Source of the DNA: Superficieibacter sp. 1612_C1
GTDB taxonomy: Bacteria; Pseudomonadota; Gammaproteobacteria; Enterobacterales; Enterobacteriaceae
Assembly (NCBI RefSeq): GCF_015234305.1
Contig: NZ_JADGMI010000003.1
Location: 481,884 to 545,883, forward strand
Direction: 5' to 3'
DNA length: 64,000 nucleotides
Shown: positions 48,004 through 57,539 of the stretch, piece after piece
How positions within the stretch are numbered: position 1 is the stretch's first letter
Layout of the letters: each line of letters starts with the position of its first letter
The notes under the pieces: generated by a model
Told to the model about the DNA's origin: nothing
The model's database searches: none
What the model saw: the letters and a program-made list of their open reading frames with translations, nothing else
Position numbers and translations under genes: made by a program

Positions 48004-48444
48004 ATGCTTTGCTATCACTGGATCACCCGATGCGCCGCCGTATGCTGCGCCCTTTTGCTGTCGGCCTGCTCGCTAACCGATAACTACAACGCTCAGGCCC
48101 ATCAGCAACTGGAAGGGCTGGAAACGTCGTATCTGCACTTTATCGCCGATGCGGCCACCGCGCCGCTGGATACAAACATCATTGCCCGGGACGATAGCGA
48201 ACTCCGCCAGGGCTTTGATGAGGCGCTGATGCTGGCGGCAACGCTTAACGATCCGCTACGCATAGAGAATCTGACCCTGCTGGAAGACAATTACTTTCGC
48301 CTGCATGCGCGAGTAATCCGACAAAACAGCGCGCTGACAGAAGTTCAGGCGAGACTGTTCACACAGCAGGCCCGGCAGGCATGGCAACTGGCTATTGAGG
48401 GCGAATGTCTGCGACCCGGTTCCGCCTGCCATCCGGAGAAATAA
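48004..48444 (+). CDS. Unrecognised small lipoprotein (146 residues)
   Basis: No family is recognised. The first 22 residues form a lipoprotein signal (MLCYHWITRCAAVCCALLLSAC) with lipobox LSAC, so the mature protein would begin at Cys22. The residue after is Ser, predicting outer-membrane sorting. The rest is mainly helical and acidic (HQQLEGLETSYLHFIADAAT, SELRQGFDEALMLAATLNDPLRIENLTLLE, ARLFTQQARQAWQLA). Two bases separate its stop from the next gene, so they form a unit. It is absent from this place in E. coli K-12. Confidence 0.8.
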   Translation: MLCYHWITRCAAVCCALLLSACSLTDNYNAQAHQQLEGLETSYLHFIADAATAPLDTNIIARDDSELRQGFDEALMLAATLNDPLRIENLTLLEDNYFRLHARVIRQNSALTEVQARLFTQQARQAWQLAIEGECLRPGSACHPEK

Positions 48445-48446
48445 AG

Positions 48447-48776
48447 ATGCCATCGCTTAATACGCTTTTAACCAACGCCAAAGGACAGCCTGCGAGCTTA
48501 GGCACAGCGGCCACAGAATTTATCACCCTGCTTGATCTTGCCACCCGCGATGAAGATGCCGGCATACGCGATGCCGGAACGTTGATCGCACTGGCTCTGC
48601 GCGAAAAAGCACGTGGCTGGCTTACCCAGGATGATCTGATCGTTTTACTGGAGGGGCAGCGCGACATCGCCCGCCTGCGCGCGAATAATGCGGAAATAGC
48701 TCTCCGCAGTCGCATTCAGTCGATTGTCATCCGCCTGCTTGATATCGCACTGGCAACGCTGATTGCCGCACTCTGA
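48447..48776 (+). CDS. Unrecognised 109-residue protein, partner of the lipoprotein
   Basis: I cannot assign this protein. The ATG at 48447 has GGAG nine bases upstream and starts two bases after the lipoprotein stop. The sequence is nearly all helix, with charged heptads (DLATRDEDAGIRDAG, LLEGQRDIARLRANNAEIALRSRIQ) and a hydrophobic end (IVIRLLDIALATLIAAL) that may be a short membrane helix or packing surface. No signal peptide is visible. It ends one base before the convergent yjbR stop. A link to the lipoprotein is inferred from coupling alone. Confidence 0.75.
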   Translation: MPSLNTLLTNAKGQPASLGTAATEFITLLDLATRDEDAGIRDAGTLIALALREKARGWLTQDDLIVLLEGQRDIARLRANNAEIALRSRIQSIVIRLLDIALATLIAAL

Positions 48777-48777
48777 G

Positions 48778-49131
48778 TCAGCGCGCCAGCAGTTTGCGTT
48801 TATCTTCCGGCAGCGTCGTGATGACCTGCTGATAAGAGGCATCTACCAGATAATAAATTTGTGAAGCTGGCAATGTGCCGTCAAGGTACACCGTGCTCCA
48901 GTGCGCTTTATTAAGATGCTTGCTGGGTCGAACATCTTTATGTTCATTACGTAATAGCTCTGCCAGCTCGGGGCTGGTTTTCAGGGAAACGGCCGGGCGT
49001 TCTTCCACTATTTTGACCATCGCAAAAAGGACATCTGCGACTTTAATCTGCGTGGCTTTCCAGTCGCTGTGTACGCTCTGTTCCGCGCCCGGTTTTGCCA
49101 TACAGTATTGTAAGAGTTCCGAATCGGTCAT
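48778..49131 (-). CDS. yjbR: MmcQ/YjbR-family protein YjbR
   Basis: The 117-residue protein matches E. coli YjbR (MTDSELLQYCMAKPGAEQSV..WKATQIKVADVLFAMV, PELAELLRNEHKDVRPSKHLNKAHWSTVYLDG). It is a double-wing DNA-binding-like fold with unknown role. The start at 49131 follows E. coli; a longer frame overlapping yjbQ is unlikely. It lies two bases after yjbQ and is probably co-transcribed. Confidence 0.93.
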   Translation of the reverse strand: MTDSELLQYCMAKPGAEQSVHSDWKATQIKVADVLFAMVKIVEERPAVSLKTSPELAELLRNEHKDVRPSKHLNKAHWSTVYLDGTLPASQIYYLVDASYQQVITTLPEDKRKLLAR

Positions 49132-49133
49132 GA

Positions 49134-49550
49134 TTATTCTCCTTGCAGGGTCGCGATAATATGACGCGAACCGCCGTGGATACGATGTTCTCCCAGCCAA
49201 ATCCCCTGCCAGGTGCCGAGTTGCACGCGCCCGTTTTTCACCGGCAGCAGCAGGGAAACGCCCAGCGTTGATGATTTGATATGCGAGGGCATATCGTCTG
49301 CCCCTTCATAATCATGTTCATACGGGGCGTTATCGGGGATGGCTTTGAGAAAATGCTGTTCCATATCGCGTCGAACGCTCGGATCGCAGTTCTCATTGAG
49401 GGTCAGGGAGGCGGAAGTGTGTTGAAGCAGCAGATGCAGCAAGCCGATGTTAACGCGTGATAGATCGTGAATTTGCCCCAGCACCTCATCCGTCACCAGG
49501 TGAAATCCACGCGGCTGCGCGCGTAATGTCAGGGTTTGCTGATACCACAT
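49134..49550 (-). CDS. yjbQ: UPF0047 family protein YjbQ
   Basis: The 138-residue protein has the YjbQ/UPF0047 marks [25 protein letters not shown], a central [17 protein letters not shown] segment, and a terminal [29 protein letters not shown]. coli YjbQ has weak thiamine-phosphate synthase-like activity in vitro; its physiological role is unclear. It heads a two-gene unit with yjbR. Confidence 0.93.
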   Translation of the reverse strand: MWYQQTLTLRAQPRGFHLVTDEVLGQIHDLSRVNIGLLHLLLQHTSASLTLNENCDPSVRRDMEQHFLKAIPDNAPYEHDYEGADDMPSHIKSSTLGVSLLLPVKNGRVQLGTWQGIWLGEHRIHGGSRHIIATLQGE

Positions 49551-49595
49551 AAGCTGCTCCAGTCAGAAAGATGAACCTCTCTAAGTGTGCAGCAA

Positions 49596-49628
49596 GACGC
49601 CAAAAGGTAAACCCTTTGGCGTCTTTTT
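49596..49628. terminator. Terminator hairpin between aphA and yjbQ
   Basis: GACGCCAAAAGG (49596-49607) pairs with CCTTTGGCGTC (49613-49623) with one bulge. TTTTT follows on the plus strand and AAAAA precedes on the minus, so orientation is ambiguous; it most likely ends the leftward aphA transcript. Confidence 0.6.
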
Positions 49629-49659
49629 GTTTAAAAAGCCAGCAATTCACATGTGAACG

Positions 49660-50373
49660 TTAATATTCAGAGTTAGCAATCACTTCTTCGCCAAACATGC
49701 CAGCCTGCGGCAGCGGTTTATAGGTCGAGTTAGAGGCGCGTAGCACACGGATCGCCCGCGCGCCCGTCTCCTGCGCGGCAGTAATGTCGTTATCAGAATC
49801 GCCGTAGAACAGTTTGATCTGCTTATCCTGTAACCACTGGGTTTTGGTATTCTGGCCTGCTTTATCGCCCGCGAAAATGACCGGATTCATGTTTGCCGCC
49901 GGAATAGAAAAATCGTTCTGTAGCGTTTTTGACACCGTTTCGGTCTGGGTCTGGCTGCGTCCGGTGATGAAGTAAATACGGTCGCCGCGTTTAACGTGCA
50001 TAGCAATCAGCGCGCGCGCCACCTCTTTTGGAATACTGAACTCATCCCAGCCGTTATTCATTTTTTCCCAGAAGGCCGGATTGTGCAGATAGTCCTCGCT
50101 GTCGGGCGAATACGTTTCTTTACCGCGCCAGAAGCCAGGGCTTGAGAACAGCACGGTATCGTCGATATCAAAACCCACGGCCATCGGCGGGCGTCCCGTC
50201 AGGCTATTTTCGATTTGCGCCACGGAAACCCAGTGAACCGGCGCTTGTTCAGCGAGTCTGGCAACGTTGGTGCCTGTGTACAGCGGAGAAGGCGTGGAGG
50301 CGCGGGCGACGACCGTGCCATTAAGTGCCAGAGCCAGGCAGGCGGTACTGAGCGCCATGATAATTTTGCGCAT
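49660..50373 (-). CDS. aphA: Class B acid phosphatase AphA
   Basis: The 237-residue periplasmic enzyme starts with a signal peptide ([25 protein letters not shown], about 25 residues). The HAD-fold motif [13 protein letters not shown] holds the nucleophile and acid/base Asp; motif II ITGR and motif [10 protein letters not shown] follow. It dephosphorylates nucleotides and other monoesters. Its own terminator precedes yjbQ. Confidence 0.96.
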   Translation of the reverse strand: MRKIIMALSTACLALALNGTVVARASTPSPLYTGTNVARLAEQAPVHWVSVAQIENSLTGRPPMAVGFDIDDTVLFSSPGFWRGKETYSPDSEDYLHNPAFWEKMNNGWDEFSIPKEVARALIAMHVKRGDRIYFITGRSQTQTETVSKTLQNDFSIPAANMNPVIFAGDKAGQNTKTQWLQDKQIKLFYGDSDNDITAAQETGARAIRVLRASNSTYKPLPQAGMFGEEVIANSEY

Positions 50374-50511
50374 ACGTTTCCCTTAAGTCCCTATTTTTTA
50401 TGTTGTTAACGTGCGCAGTTATTGTGCGCTTTTTCAGACCTTAATCTCAGCGGCAGGCGAAAGAAAGGGTTTTATCGGCATTGGTTGTGCGGGATCAAAA
50501 AGGCAGGTAAT

Positions 50512-50547
50512 GCGCGAAGTCCGACATGATTTTGCCAGACTTCGCGC
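50512..50547. terminator. Hairpin downstream of tyrB
   Basis: GCGCGAAGTC (50512-50521) pairs perfectly with GACTTCGCGC (50538-50547) around a 16-base loop, 24 bases after the tyrB stop. T residues are further away (about 15 bases), so termination strength is uncertain. Confidence 0.5.
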
Positions 50548-50570
50548 CCGGGCAGCGGGTAAGTGAGCGC

Positions 50571-51764
50571 TTACATTACCGCAGCGAAAGCCTGTGCCAC
50601 GCGCTCAACGTTGCGTGTATTCAGTCCGGCGACACACATTCGTCCGCTGGCAATCAGGTAAATACCAAATTCGTCGCGCAAGCGATCAACCTGGGCCGCG
50701 CTCAGTCCGGTATAGCTGAACATGCCGCGCTGTTGCAGCAGGTAGTCGAAGTTGCGTCCCGGCACGGCCTCTTTTAGCACCGTGACCAGCGTCTGACGCA
50801 TCGCCAGAATTCGCAGGCGCATCTCTTCCACCTCTGCCAGCCAGCTAGCTTTTAACCCGGCGTCACCCAGCACCGTCGAGACCACCTGCGCACCGAAATT
50901 CGGCGGGCTGGAGTAGTTGCGACGCACGGTCGCTTTTAACTGACCCAGCACGCGAGAGGCCGATTCAGCATCGTCACAGACCACCGACAGCCCGCCGACG
51001 CGCTCGCCGTACAGCGAGAAAATCTTGGAAAACGAATTGCTGACCAGCGCGGGCAGCCCGGCGCTGGCAATCGCGCGGATCGCATACGCATCCTCTTCCA
51101 TACCCGCACCAAAACCCTGATAGGCAATATCGAGGAACGGGATCAGCTCACGGGCCTTCAGCACCTCTACTACCGCATCCCACTGATCATTGGTGAGATC
51201 GGACCCGGTAGGGTTATGACAGCACGGATGCAGCAGGACAATACTCTGCGCGGGCAGCGTATTCAGCGTTTCGATGAGCGCATTAACGCGAACGCCTTTG
51301 GTGGTATCGTCAAACCAGGGGTAGGTGTTTACGCTGAATCCGGCACCTTCAAAAATGGCCACGTGATTATCCCAGGTTGGATCGCTGACCCAGACGCCAG
51401 AATTCGGGAAATAGCGTTTCAGGAAATCCGCCCCGACTTTCAGCGCGCCAGAGCCGCCGAGGGTCTGGATGGTCGCCACGCGATGCTGCGCCAGTACCGG
51501 ATGATCGGCACCAAATAGCAGGGGAGCAATGGTGTGACGATAACTATTCAGACCTTCCATTGGCAGATAAAGCGACGCGCCATGCGGCTGCGCATTGAGA
51601 CGCGCCTCGGCTTCAGCCACCGCCTGTAGCTGCGGAATAATGCCATCTTCATTGTAATAAAGGCCGATGCTGAGATTGACTTTGTCGCTGCGCGGATCGT
51701 CTTTGAAGCGTTCCATCAGGGAGAGAATCGGGTCGCCAGCGTAGGCGTCAACTTTCTGAAACAC
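50571..51764 (-). CDS. tyrB: Aromatic-amino-acid aminotransferase TyrB
   Basis: The 397-residue class I PLP aminotransferase has NPTGSDLT, the PLP lysine in [15 protein letters not shown] near residue 247 and the C-terminal [10 protein letters not shown] with the substrate Arg. It starts at a GTG (51764), as in E. coli tyrB, with CTGGAG eight bases upstream. It catalyses the last step of tyrosine, phenylalanine and leucine synthesis. TyrR sites could not be located with confidence. Confidence 0.96.
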   Translation of the reverse strand: MFQKVDAYAGDPILSLMERFKDDPRSDKVNLSIGLYYNEDGIIPQLQAVAEAEARLNAQPHGASLYLPMEGLNSYRHTIAPLLFGADHPVLAQHRVATIQTLGGSGALKVGADFLKRYFPNSGVWVSDPTWDNHVAIFEGAGFSVNTYPWFDDTTKGVRVNALIETLNTLPAQSIVLLHPCCHNPTGSDLTNDQWDAVVEVLKARELIPFLDIAYQGFGAGMEEDAYAIRAIASAGLPALVSNSFSKIFSLYGERVGGLSVVCDDAESASRVLGQLKATVRRNYSSPPNFGAQVVSTVLGDAGLKASWLAEVEEMRLRILAMRQTLVTVLKEAVPGRNFDYLLQQRGMFSYTGLSAAQVDRLRDEFGIYLIASGRMCVAGLNTRNVERVAQAFAAVM

Positions 51765-51834
51765 GTGGTGGTTCTCCAGGTTTACGGTCTGAGTGAATTA
51801 CACAATAAACCAGCCTGCAAAGAGATAACAGCGT

Positions 51835-52845
51835 TTAATGCAGCGTCGCCAGGTGCGTCAGAATTTGCGTAATCCGCTCAGAAACCGGACCAAGGACGCG
51901 AATAAACGGCAGCTTTCTGCGCGTCAGCTCTCGCTCATACCACGCCTGTTGCAGACGGCGAAAATCCTCCCCCTGCCGCGTGCCGTCCTGCACAAAATCG
52001 AAATCGGCATCGCACAGGACAATCAATGCGTAATCTCGCTCGGCAAGGTGATGAAGTTCTGGCGGCGCATGGCCGAACTGATGAAGCGTATAGAACAGGG
52101 TCGTCAGCGGCGAGGTGTCACAGACCAGATACTGCGCTGGCTGTGCGGCCTCTTCGCGCTGGACCTGGGTGCGGGCGATATGCAGAAGATCGTGATAACC
52201 TAACTCCCCCTGCTTCTGTTCCCAGTATTCACGGCCAAATTCAGCGACGAACGTGGTATTCAGCGCCTCTGCCAGCGCTTTTGAGAGCGTACTTTTACCG
52301 GTGGACTCTCCGCCCAGCAGACAAATGCGAAAAATAAAATCACGGTAGACCTCGTCCGCCAGTATCGCACGATGGCGGTGAACATCGGCGCGGATCAGCG
52401 TCCCGGACGGCGCGTCAGGCTCCGCACCGCGCTGTAGCCTGACGTGCGTAACCGGCTGTTTAAAACGCTCGCTGAGCACCGCCGCAAAGCCGTCACCATA
52501 ATCTTCTCCGCTAAATACCGCCTGCGGACGTTGCTGAAAAACCTGCTCGCATACCGTGGCAACATAGTGTCGATGGCTATCCGCGCTATCCTCGTTATGA
52601 GGGATCGCCGGGAGTTGCCACGCCGTCACCCGCTCAGGCGTCAGCACAATTGACCGACACTGAGGAAACCGCTGTTGCAGCCAGCGCTGCCGCTTTTCCG
52701 GCTCGCAGCCCGGCAGTTCAGGCACCGAATAACTCAGCAGCAGTACCGTGTCGCACTGCGCCAGCGCGGCGTTAATCAGCCGCTCATGGCCGCAGTGCAG
52801 TGGCGCAAACTTGCCGACAATAAGACCGGTGGCGAAGCGCTTCAT
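51835..52845 (-). CDS. NadR-like bifunctional NMN adenylyltransferase / nicotinamide riboside kinase lacking the HTH domain
   Basis: The 336 residues hold an N-terminal nucleotidyltransferase (GKFAPLHCGHERLI near 11-24, with H-x-G-H, and SGTLIRAD) and a C-terminal P-loop kinase (GGESTGKST near 178, VCDTSPLTT). This is NadR without its N-terminal DNA-binding domain; full NadR is about 410 residues. Inferred role: it phosphorylates nicotinamide riboside imported by PnuC and adenylylates NMN to NAD. The start at 52845 overlaps the pnuC stop by four bases. The regulatory full-length nadR would be elsewhere on the chromosome. Confidence 0.88.
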   Translation of the reverse strand: MKRFATGLIVGKFAPLHCGHERLINAALAQCDTVLLLSYSVPELPGCEPEKRQRWLQQRFPQCRSIVLTPERVTAWQLPAIPHNEDSADSHRHYVATVCEQVFQQRPQAVFSGEDYGDGFAAVLSERFKQPVTHVRLQRGAEPDAPSGTLIRADVHRHRAILADEVYRDFIFRICLLGGESTGKSTLSKALAEALNTTFVAEFGREYWEQKQGELGYHDLLHIARTQVQREEAAQPAQYLVCDTSPLTTLFYTLHQFGHAPPELHHLAERDYALIVLCDADFDFVQDGTRQGEDFRRLQQAWYERELTRRKLPFIRVLGPVSERITQILTHLATLH

Positions 52846-53399
52846 TGCCTTCTCAGCTCTCTGCGCCATTTCCACAGACCGTGCCAGGCGTTAAACCAGA
52901 AAATCAGATACAGCCCCGCCGTCAGGGACAATCCACGATACGCATACAACGGGACTGCCAGCGTGTTCACGGCAAGCCAGACGTACCAGTTTTCCAGACG
53001 GCGGCCCATCAGCATAAACTGCGCCAGCACGCTGAACGTCAGGATTAAGGAATCCAGCCACGGCGACCAGGCGTTAGTGAAGGTATGCAATAAGAGGCCA
53101 TAGCCAGCGGCGACGAGGATCGCGCCGCAGAAAAGCAGAAAAAGATGGCCGACGTGTGTCTTCCTGATGGGAAGCACCTCGCCGTGATAGCCTTTAAGCC
53201 AGTGTAGCCAGCCGGTAATACTGGTGGCGATGAAAAAGATCTGTAGCGTCACATCGGCGTAGAGTTGTACCGACCAGAATACCCAGCCATACAGCACGCT
53301 ACCGATAATGCCCGTCCACCAGGTGTGAACGCTGTTACGCGCCGCCAGCCAGACTGAAATGGCATAGCTGAGGCAGGCGGCGATTTCCGGTATGGACAT
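52842..53399 (-). CDS. pnuC: PnuC-family nicotinamide riboside transporter
   Basis: The 185-residue protein has six to seven helices and PnuC patterns NSVHTWWTGIIGSVLYGWVFWSVQLYADVTLQIFF, WYVWLAVNTLAVPLYAYRGL. It is shorter than E. coli PnuC (about 239). The neighbouring NadR-like kinase indicates nicotinamide riboside as substrate; PnuT thiamine homologues are excluded by context. It follows alr by 23 bases, making an alr-pnuC-nadR' run. Confidence 0.88.
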   Translation of the reverse strand: MSIPEIAACLSYAISVWLAARNSVHTWWTGIIGSVLYGWVFWSVQLYADVTLQIFFIATSITGWLHWLKGYHGEVLPIRKTHVGHLFLLFCGAILVAAGYGLLLHTFTNAWSPWLDSLILTFSVLAQFMLMGRRLENWYVWLAVNTLAVPLYAYRGLSLTAGLYLIFWFNAWHGLWKWRRELRRQ

Positions 53400-53422
53400 T
53401 TTCCCTCCCTGGAAAGCCAGGA

Positions 53423-54502
53423 TTAATCGATATACTGCATCGCTACCCGCGACGTTAGCCGCGTGATAAGTTCGTAAGCACTTACTTTTGTAATTTCAGC
53501 AATTCGCTCAACGGGTAAACCCTCGCCCCACACGATCACGGTATCACCTGCACGGTCGGCGCTTTCCGGGCCTAAATCAACGCAGATCATATCCATCGCC
53601 ACGCGCCCGACAATCGGCACTTCACGCCCGTTGACCAGCACCGGCGTACCGGACGGTGCGGCGCGTGGATAACCATCGCCGTAGCCCATCGCCACCACAC
53701 CCAGACGGGTATCGCGCTCGCTCACCCAGGTGCCGCCGTAGCCGACCGGCTCGCCGGCTTTATGTTCGCGCACGGCAATCAGGCTGGAGGTGAGCGACAT
53801 GACCGGCTGGAAGCCAAAATCCGGGCCCCAGGGTTTTTGCTCCAGCGGCGAGACGCCGTAGAGAATAATGCCCGGCCGCGCCCAGTCAAAATGCGACTGC
53901 GGCCATAGCAGAATGCCGCCCGAAGCGGCGATAGAGCGCTGCCCCGGTTTGCCTTCGCAGAACGTATTAAAAATATCGAGCTGTCTCTCTGTGGCCCCAC
54001 ACTCAGGCTCATCGGCACGGGCAAAATGGCTGACGATATTGACAGGCTGACGCACGTTTTTGCACTGCGTCAGACGCTGATAAAACGCCTCCGCCTCTTC
54101 CGGGCGCACGCCGAGGCGGTGCATACCGGTATCCAGCTTCATCCATACGGTAACCGGCTCGCTGAGATCGGCGCTTTCCAGCGCCTCAAGCTGTTCGGGA
54201 TTATGGACGGCAGTGTGCAGATGCTGTGCGGCGATGGTCGGCAGATCGGCAGCGTTGAAAAAGCCTTCGAGCAGTAAAATCGGCTGGGGAATGCCGCCTT
54301 GACGCAGCTGTAAAGCCTCTTCGAGACGGGCGACGCCGAAAGCGTCAGCGTCGGGGAGCGTTCGCGCGGTCTCCAGGAGACCGTGTCCGTAGGCGTTCGC
54401 TTTCACCACCGCAACGAGCTTGCTGGCGGGAGCCAGTTCGCGCAGGCGTTGCAGGTTGTGTCGCAGAGCGCGGCGGTTAATAACTACAGTTGCCGCTTGC
54501 AT
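53423..54502 (-). CDS. alr: Alanine racemase Alr
   Basis: The 359-residue PLP enzyme has the lysine motif [13 protein letters not shown] near residue 34, [10 protein letters not shown], and the second catalytic Tyr in [10 protein letters not shown] near 254. It makes D-alanine for peptidoglycan. It lies between dnaB upstream and pnuC downstream on the same strand, as in E. coli apart from the inserted pnuC-nadR' pair. Confidence 0.97.
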   Translation of the reverse strand: MQAATVVINRRALRHNLQRLRELAPASKLVAVVKANAYGHGLLETARTLPDADAFGVARLEEALQLRQGGIPQPILLLEGFFNAADLPTIAAQHLHTAVHNPEQLEALESADLSEPVTVWMKLDTGMHRLGVRPEEAEAFYQRLTQCKNVRQPVNIVSHFARADEPECGATERQLDIFNTFCEGKPGQRSIAASGGILLWPQSHFDWARPGIILYGVSPLEQKPWGPDFGFQPVMSLTSSLIAVREHKAGEPVGYGGTWVSERDTRLGVVAMGYGDGYPRAAPSGTPVLVNGREVPIVGRVAMDMICVDLGPESADRAGDTVIVWGEGLPVERIAEITKVSAYELITRLTSRVAMQYID

Positions 54503-54540
54503 GTGTGTTCCTTGATAAGTGTTTGCTTTAACTACCTGAA

Positions 54541-55947
54541 TTATTCGTCGTCGTACTGTGGTCCGGCGTAGTTATCAAAACGCGACCACTGCCCGTTAAA
54601 GGTCAAACGTACCGTACCGATAGGGCCATTACGCTGTTTACCGATAATAATTTCGGCGATGCCTTTAAGATCGCTGTTCTCGTGATACACCTCGTCACGA
54701 TAGATAAACATGATTAAGTCGGCGTCCTGCTCAATGGAGCCGGATTCACGGAGATCGGAGTTCACCGGGCGTTTGTCGGCACGCTGCTCCAGCGAGCGGT
54801 TAAGCTGCGACAGCGCCACTACCGGCACCTGAAGCTCTTTCGCCAGCGCCTTCAGCGAGCGGGAGATTTCGGCGATCTCCAGGGTACGGTTATCGGACAG
54901 CGACGGCACGCGCATCAGCTGGAGGTAGTCGATCATGATCAGGCTCAGCCCGTCATGCTCGCGGAAAATACGCCGTGCGCGGGAGCGGACTTCCGTCGGC
55001 GTTAGGCCGGAGGAGTCGTCGATATACATATTGCGCTTTTCCAGCAGGATCCCCATCGTGCCGGAGATCCGCGCCCAGTCTTCGTCATCAAGCTGCCCGG
55101 TACGAATGCGCGTCTGATCGACACGGGAGAGCGACGCCAGCATACGCATCATGATCTGTTCGCCGGGCATCTCCAGACTGAAGATCAGTACCGGTTTATC
55201 CTGCAACATCGCCGCGTTTTCGCAGAGGTTCATCGCAAAGGTGGTTTTACCCATCGACGGACGTGCCGCCACGATGATCAAATCCGAGCGTTGCAGACCG
55301 GCGGTTTTCTTATTCAGATCCTGATAGCCGGTATCCACCCCGGTGACGCCATCGTGCGGCTGCTGAAATAACGTCTCAATACGCGCCACGGTGGCGTCGA
55401 GGATCTGATCGATACTCTTCGGGCCTTCGTCTTTATTCGCGCGGTTTTCGGCGATCTGAAAAACGCGGGATTCGGCGAGATCCAGCAGTTCGTCGCTGCT
55501 GCGGCCCTGCGGATCGTAGCCCGCATCGGCAATCTCATTAGCCACCGAAATCATATCGCGGACGACGGCGCGTTCGCGCACGATATCCGCGTAAGCGTTG
55601 ATGTTCGCCGCGCTTGGCGTATTTTTTGATAGTTCCGCCAGATAGGCGAAGCCGCCGACGCTGTCCAGCTGCCCCTGTTGTTCAAGGGATTCAGCGAGGG
55701 TGATCAGGTCGATGGGTTTCCCCATCTCCTGCAAACGCCCCATTTCGGTGAAAATATGCCGGTGTGGCCGGGTATAAAAGTCATCCGACACTACGCGTTC
55801 GGCGACATCGTCCCAGCGTTCGTTATCCAGCATTAAACCACCCAACACCGACTGTTCCGCTTCAATCGAGTGCGGTGGCATTTTCAGCCCGGCGACCTGC
55901 GGGTCGCGAGGTTCAGTCTGTTTGTTGAAGGGTTTATTTCCTGCCAT
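54541..55947 (-). CDS. dnaB: Replicative DNA helicase DnaB
   Basis: The 468-residue helicase has an N-terminal collar (about 20-150) followed by a RecA-like motor: Walker [14 protein letters not shown] near 232, [10 protein letters not shown] and [35 protein letters not shown]. It unwinds DNA at the replication fork. It is divergent from qorA, 63 bases away. Confidence 0.98.
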   Translation of the reverse strand: MAGNKPFNKQTEPRDPQVAGLKMPPHSIEAEQSVLGGLMLDNERWDDVAERVVSDDFYTRPHRHIFTEMGRLQEMGKPIDLITLAESLEQQGQLDSVGGFAYLAELSKNTPSAANINAYADIVRERAVVRDMISVANEIADAGYDPQGRSSDELLDLAESRVFQIAENRANKDEGPKSIDQILDATVARIETLFQQPHDGVTGVDTGYQDLNKKTAGLQRSDLIIVAARPSMGKTTFAMNLCENAAMLQDKPVLIFSLEMPGEQIMMRMLASLSRVDQTRIRTGQLDDEDWARISGTMGILLEKRNMYIDDSSGLTPTEVRSRARRIFREHDGLSLIMIDYLQLMRVPSLSDNRTLEIAEISRSLKALAKELQVPVVALSQLNRSLEQRADKRPVNSDLRESGSIEQDADLIMFIYRDEVYHENSDLKGIAEIIIGKQRNGPIGTVRLTFNGQWSRFDNYAGPQYDDE

Positions 55948-56010
55948 AGTGAATGGAGTTACCGAGATGATGAATGGGTCGAAAGATTATCACATTGTTC
56001 AGGAGGAAGC

Positions 56011-56994
56011 ATGGCAACACGTATCGAATTTAACAAGCACGGCGGGCCGGAAGTGTTGCAGGCGGTGGAGTTTACGCCGGGCGATCCAGCCGAAAATGAG
56101 ATTCAGGTAGAGAATAAAGCGATTGGCATCAACTACATCGACACCTATATCCGCAGCGGGCTGTATCCGCCGCCGTCATTGCCCAGCGGATTAGGCACCG
56201 AGGCGGCGGGCGTAGTGAGTAAAGTCGGCAGCGGCGTGAGCGATATCAAGCCCGGCGACCGGGTGGTTTATGCGCAGTCCGCGCTCGGCGCTTACAGCTC
56301 GGTACACAACGTACCTGCTGATAAAGCGGCTATTTTGCCGGATGCCATCTCCTTTGAGCAGGCGGCCGCCTCGTTCCTTAAAGGGCTGACGGTGTTCTAT
56401 TTACTGCGTAAAACTTATGAAATTAAACCGGATGAGGTGTTTTTGTTTCACGCTGCCGCCGGGGGCGTTGGGCTAATCGCCTGCCAGTGGGCGAAAGCGC
56501 TGGGCGCGAAGCTCATCGGCACGGTCGGCTCGGCGGAGAAAGCGCAGCGGGCGAAGCAGGCGGGCGCGTGGCAGGTGATTAACTACCGCGAAGAGAACCT
56601 GGTGGAGCGGGTAAAAGAGATCACCGGCGGTAAAAAAGTGCACGTAGTGTACGATTCGGTAGGTAAAGATACCTGGGAGTCCTCGCTGGACTGCCTGCAA
56701 CGCCACGGACTGATGGTGAGTTTTGGTAACTCTTCCGGCCCGGTTACCGGCGTTAACCTTGGCATCCTGAATCAGAAAGGTTCCTTGTTCGCGACGCGCC
56801 CTTCCCTTCAGGGCTACATCACTAACCGCGAGGAGCTGACCGAAGCCAGCAATGAGCTGTTTTCACTGATCGCCAGCGGCGTGATCAAGGTGGATGTGGC
56901 GGAGGCGCAAAAATTTGCGCTGAAGGATGCGCAAAAAGCCCATGAGACGCTTGAGAGCCGGGCGACGCAGGGTTCAAGCCTGCTGATCCCCTAG
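56011..56994 (+). CDS. qorA: Quinone oxidoreductase QorA
   Basis: The 327-residue zinc-independent MDR protein has NADPH-binding AAAGGVGLIACQWAKALGAKLIGTVGS and the N-terminal AIGINYIDTYIRSGLYP. It reduces quinones with NADPH, mainly by one-electron chemistry. AGGAGGAAGC precedes the ATG at 56011, which rules out longer frames opening in the dnaB start. Confidence 0.96.
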   Translation: MATRIEFNKHGGPEVLQAVEFTPGDPAENEIQVENKAIGINYIDTYIRSGLYPPPSLPSGLGTEAAGVVSKVGSGVSDIKPGDRVVYAQSALGAYSSVHNVPADKAAILPDAISFEQAAASFLKGLTVFYLLRKTYEIKPDEVFLFHAAAGGVGLIACQWAKALGAKLIGTVGSAEKAQRAKQAGAWQVINYREENLVERVKEITGGKKVHVVYDSVGKDTWESSLDCLQRHGLMVSFGNSSGPVTGVNLGILNQKGSLFATRPSLQGYITNREELTEASNELFSLIASGVIKVDVAEAQKFALKDAQKAHETLESRATQGSSLLIP

Positions 56995-57002
56995 AAAAGT
57001 TT

Positions 57003-57036
57003 AGGGCTTCCACGAGGGAAGCCCTTACTTTTTTTT
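57003..57036 (+). terminator. Rho-independent terminator of qorA
   Basis: AGGGCTTCC (57003-57011) pairs with GGAAGCCCT (57017-57025), then TACTTTTTTTT. Confidence 0.9.
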
Positions 57037-57160
57037 AGTTCGGCCGTATGTAGGGTACAGCGCGATGAATTCGTTAGACGGAGAATAGTGACAGATTTGC
57101 TAAGCAAAGCCTACGCGATTCTCGTCCAAAGTGCTGGGGTTGTGATCCTCTGCACATTCC

Positions 57161-57403
57161 TTAGTAACGAGAGCGCTTATTGCACTGATATTGCGGTACT
57201 TTTGGCGCTTTTATTACCCGAATAACCCATACCACCGCGACCGCCAGCAACAGCCATGGCAGCAATTTGATGACCAGCGCAAACAGGCCGCCAACAAACA
57301 TCAGCGCCGTCGCCACGAACAGCGCCGCGCTGATGCCCAGCAGTGATACGCCCGTCATCAGCAGCACGACAAAAAATCCGATAACAAAAAGTAATTCCAG
57401 CAT
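57161..57403 (-). CDS. pspG: Envelope stress protein PspG
   Basis: The 80-residue protein starts MLELLFVIGFFVVLLMTGVSL and has two or three hydrophobic helices, ending RVIKAPKVPQYQCNKRSRY, close to E. coli PspG. It belongs to the phage-shock response. The start at 57403 is chosen by comparison and lies 40 bases from a sigma-54 promoter. Confidence 0.93.
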   Translation of the reverse strand: MLELLFVIGFFVVLLMTGVSLLGISAALFVATALMFVGGLFALVIKLLPWLLLAVAVVWVIRVIKAPKVPQYQCNKRSRY

Positions 57404-57442
57404 GACGATCTCCCCCGAAATATGCCTTGATACCATTATATT

Positions 57443-57458
57443 TACAAAAATCGTGCCA
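57443..57458 (-). promoter_or_regulatory. Sigma-54 promoter of pspG
   Basis: On the minus strand TGGCACGATTTTTGTA fits the -24/-12 pattern, with GG and TTG 12 bases apart. PspF-dependent sigma-54 control of pspG is known in E. coli. Confidence 0.82.
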
Positions 57459-57539
57459 GAATTAAGCTATTGATTATCAATAAAAACGCCCCGCATACGG
57501 TAGCGAGGCGTGGTGAAATTGACCAGATTGTAGTGAAGA

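Noticed and set aside
51765-51834. TyrR boxes upstream of tyrB
   Set aside because: Only a poor TGTAAA-N6-TTTACA resemblance could be found, so no site is listed.
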